Source: Opacimonas sp014872805 (GTDB taxonomy: Bacteria > Pseudomonadota > Gammaproteobacteria > Enterobacterales > Alteromonadaceae). Taken from it: 64,000 bases of DNA. Under the pieces are notes generated by a model. It was not told the DNA's origin. It did not search any database and was given only the letters and a program-made list of their open reading frames with translations. Where the stretch lies: NCBI GenBank assembly GCA_014872805.1, contig WKFN01000014.1, positions 62,001 through 126,000 on the forward strand, written 5' to 3'. The translations under genes and the position numbers were made by a program. Of this stretch, positions 63,000 through 64,000 are shown piece after piece. The stretch's first letter is position 1, and the number at the start of each line of letters is the position of its first letter.

Positions 63000-64000
63000 A
63001 TGCTCAAACAAACCTTTATAGCTGGCTTGGCAGGTTTATTATTTTCCTGTTCCGAAGTTCCTACGGCACCTTCATCGACAATGAAAGAAACAACCGATAT
63101 GTCAAATTACTCTCATCCTTATGCGCGCATCAAACAACTGACTACAAACGCACCCGTGGCAATGCGTGAAGACGCAATCATATCCCACCATGGATTTAGC
63201 GTCAGTGATCCATATCAATGGCTTAAAGACCAAGGATACCCCGAAGTCAATGACCAAACCGTGTTAGATTATTTACATGCAGAAAATACCTACTACGGTG
63301 AATTTAAAGCGCAACATCAGCCCCTCATTGATACCTTGTTTGAAGAGTTCAAAGGCAGAGTGGATGATGAATTTGTGTCAGTACCTGTGACCAATCGTGG
63401 CTATGAATATTGGTATGAGTATCAAGCTGGGAGTGATTACCGAACGTATTTGCGGCGCAACCTTGAAGACGGTGGTGAGCAAATCATTTTAGACCTACCA
63501 ACCCTTGCTGAGGGAACGGATTATTTTGTCTTGGGCAGTTACGATATTAGCCCAGATAATAATTTGATTGCCTACACTATCGATACTACAGGCGATGAGC
63601 GCTATGAACTATTTATCAAAGATCTCAATACTGGAGAAATATCGAGTACGGTTTTGACTGATGTTAGAAGCAATATTACGTTTACATCCGATAGCAAGGG
63701 AATCGTCTATGACAAGTTGTCTACGCAGCGTTGGGCGACAGAATCAGTCAATTATCATCAGTTAGGGACAAAACAAGCAGTTGATATTGTCCTATACGCT
63801 GAAACCAATGATGAATTTGGGTTAGGCCATTACGCCACTTCAGATGATGAGTATTTGGTTCTCTTGACCGGTACTCGTGATGTTTCCGAAGTTTATGTCG
63901 TGCCACTCGCTCACGTACAACAGCCTTTACAACAACTCGTCAATCGTGAGCAAGGTTTTAATGCCACGGTCGATCACGCATTTGGTTCGTTTTATGTTGT
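63000..64000 (+). CDS. S9 family peptidase (oligopeptidase B-like), 3' end outside window
   Basis: Open from the ATG at 63000 to the window end (333 codons visible). Lipoprotein-like signal MLKQTFIAGLAGLLFSC with Cys 17. HHGFSVSDPYQWLKDQGYP and YLHAENTYYGEFKAQHQPLI match the N-terminal region of PtrB-type prolyl oligopeptidases; the later part shows propeller strands (GSYDISPDNNLIAYTIDTTG, SDSKGIVYDKLS). The catalytic hydrolase domain lies beyond the window. It is unusual among protease II homologues in carrying a lipoprotein signal, and is a second S9 enzyme beside the one at 54321. Confidence 0.88.
   Translation, partial: MLKQTFIAGLAGLLFSCSEVPTAPSSTMKETTDMSNYSHPYARIKQLTTNAPVAMREDAIISHHGFSVSDPYQWLKDQGYPEVNDQTVLDYLHAENTYYGEFKAQHQPLIDTLFEEFKGRVDDEFVSVPVTNRGYEYWYEYQAGSDYRTYLRRNLEDGGEQIILDLPTLAEGTDYFVLGSYDISPDNNLIAYTIDTTGDERYELFIKDLNTGEISSTVLTDVRSNITFTSDSKGIVYDKLSTQRWATESVNYHQLGTKQAVDIVLYAETNDEFGLGHYATSDDEYLVLLTGTRDVSEVYVVPLAHVQQPLQQLVNREQGFNATVDHAFGSFYV

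Noticed and set aside
1..64000. Genomic island, prophage or secretion-system cluster
   Set aside because: No integrase, transposase, phage structural gene or abrupt composition change was seen; most of the window is conserved chromosome.

Overview
The window is a contiguous stretch of the chromosome of a marine-type gammaproteobacterium, most likely in the Alteromonadales (Alteromonas/Glaciecola/Shewanella neighbourhood). The grounds are gamma-type housekeeping blocks (rplU-rpmA-obgE, rpsU-yqeY-dnaG-rpoD, tsaD/plsY/folB-folK-uppP), a TonB2-type energiser operon containing a DUF3450 protein and a TtpC-like subunit, several TonB-dependent receptors (TBDTs), and moderate GC. I cannot fix the genus by eye. 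Genes are dense on both strands. I see no prophage, CRISPR array, IS element or rRNA operon.

Layout. 1-2.6 kb: rplU (cut by the window edge), rpmA, a decayed peroxiredoxin-glutaredoxin gene, obgE. 2.6-8.9 kb: a methyltransferase-like membrane protein, folA, an M48 peptidase with a DUF898 protein, an unknown membrane protein, an AEC permease and a SulP transporter. 8.9-13.5 kb: a Pho box, a TBDT, and a protein fusing two unrelated phosphoesterase domains. 13.5-22 kb: an ACT protein, DsbA, a BtuB receptor under a cobalamin riboswitch, srkA, ccoG, a DUF3016 protein and an acyl-CoA dehydrogenase. 22-26.8 kb: a Nudix-like lipoprotein and an RND efflux pair. 26.9-31.6 kb: the macromolecular synthesis operon. 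31.8-36.4 kb: tsaD, plsY, folB, folK, uppP, hinT, rdgC. 36.5-45.3 kb: phoB, phoR, a pstS-like gene, a duplicated beta-helix-like lipoprotein and a large TBDT. 45.3-50.4 kb: an SMP-30-like protein, an AbgT transporter, YigZ, FKBP, tRNA-Arg with a hairpin-rich tandem repeat and a tRNA remnant, and a HAD hydrolase. 50.5-57.6 kb: acnB, tpm, prolyl oligopeptidase, ppk2. 57.8-62.9 kb: DUF3450-ttpC-exbB-exbD-tonB-TPR. 63-64 kb: a second S9 peptidase cut by the window end.

The most notable theme is phosphate. Pho-box-like sequences (two 7-bp CTGTCAT-type repeats, 11 bp apart) lie in front of phoB itself, in front of the TBDT plus double-phosphatase pair, in front of the lipoprotein plus TBDT pair, and between ppk2 and the TonB operon. 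Together they suggest a PhoB-controlled, TonB-energised route for bringing phosphate or organophosphates across the outer membrane, linked to periplasmic hydrolysis, a periplasmic phosphate-binding protein and polyphosphate metabolism. This coupling is inference; the motifs and gene order are read directly from the sequence.
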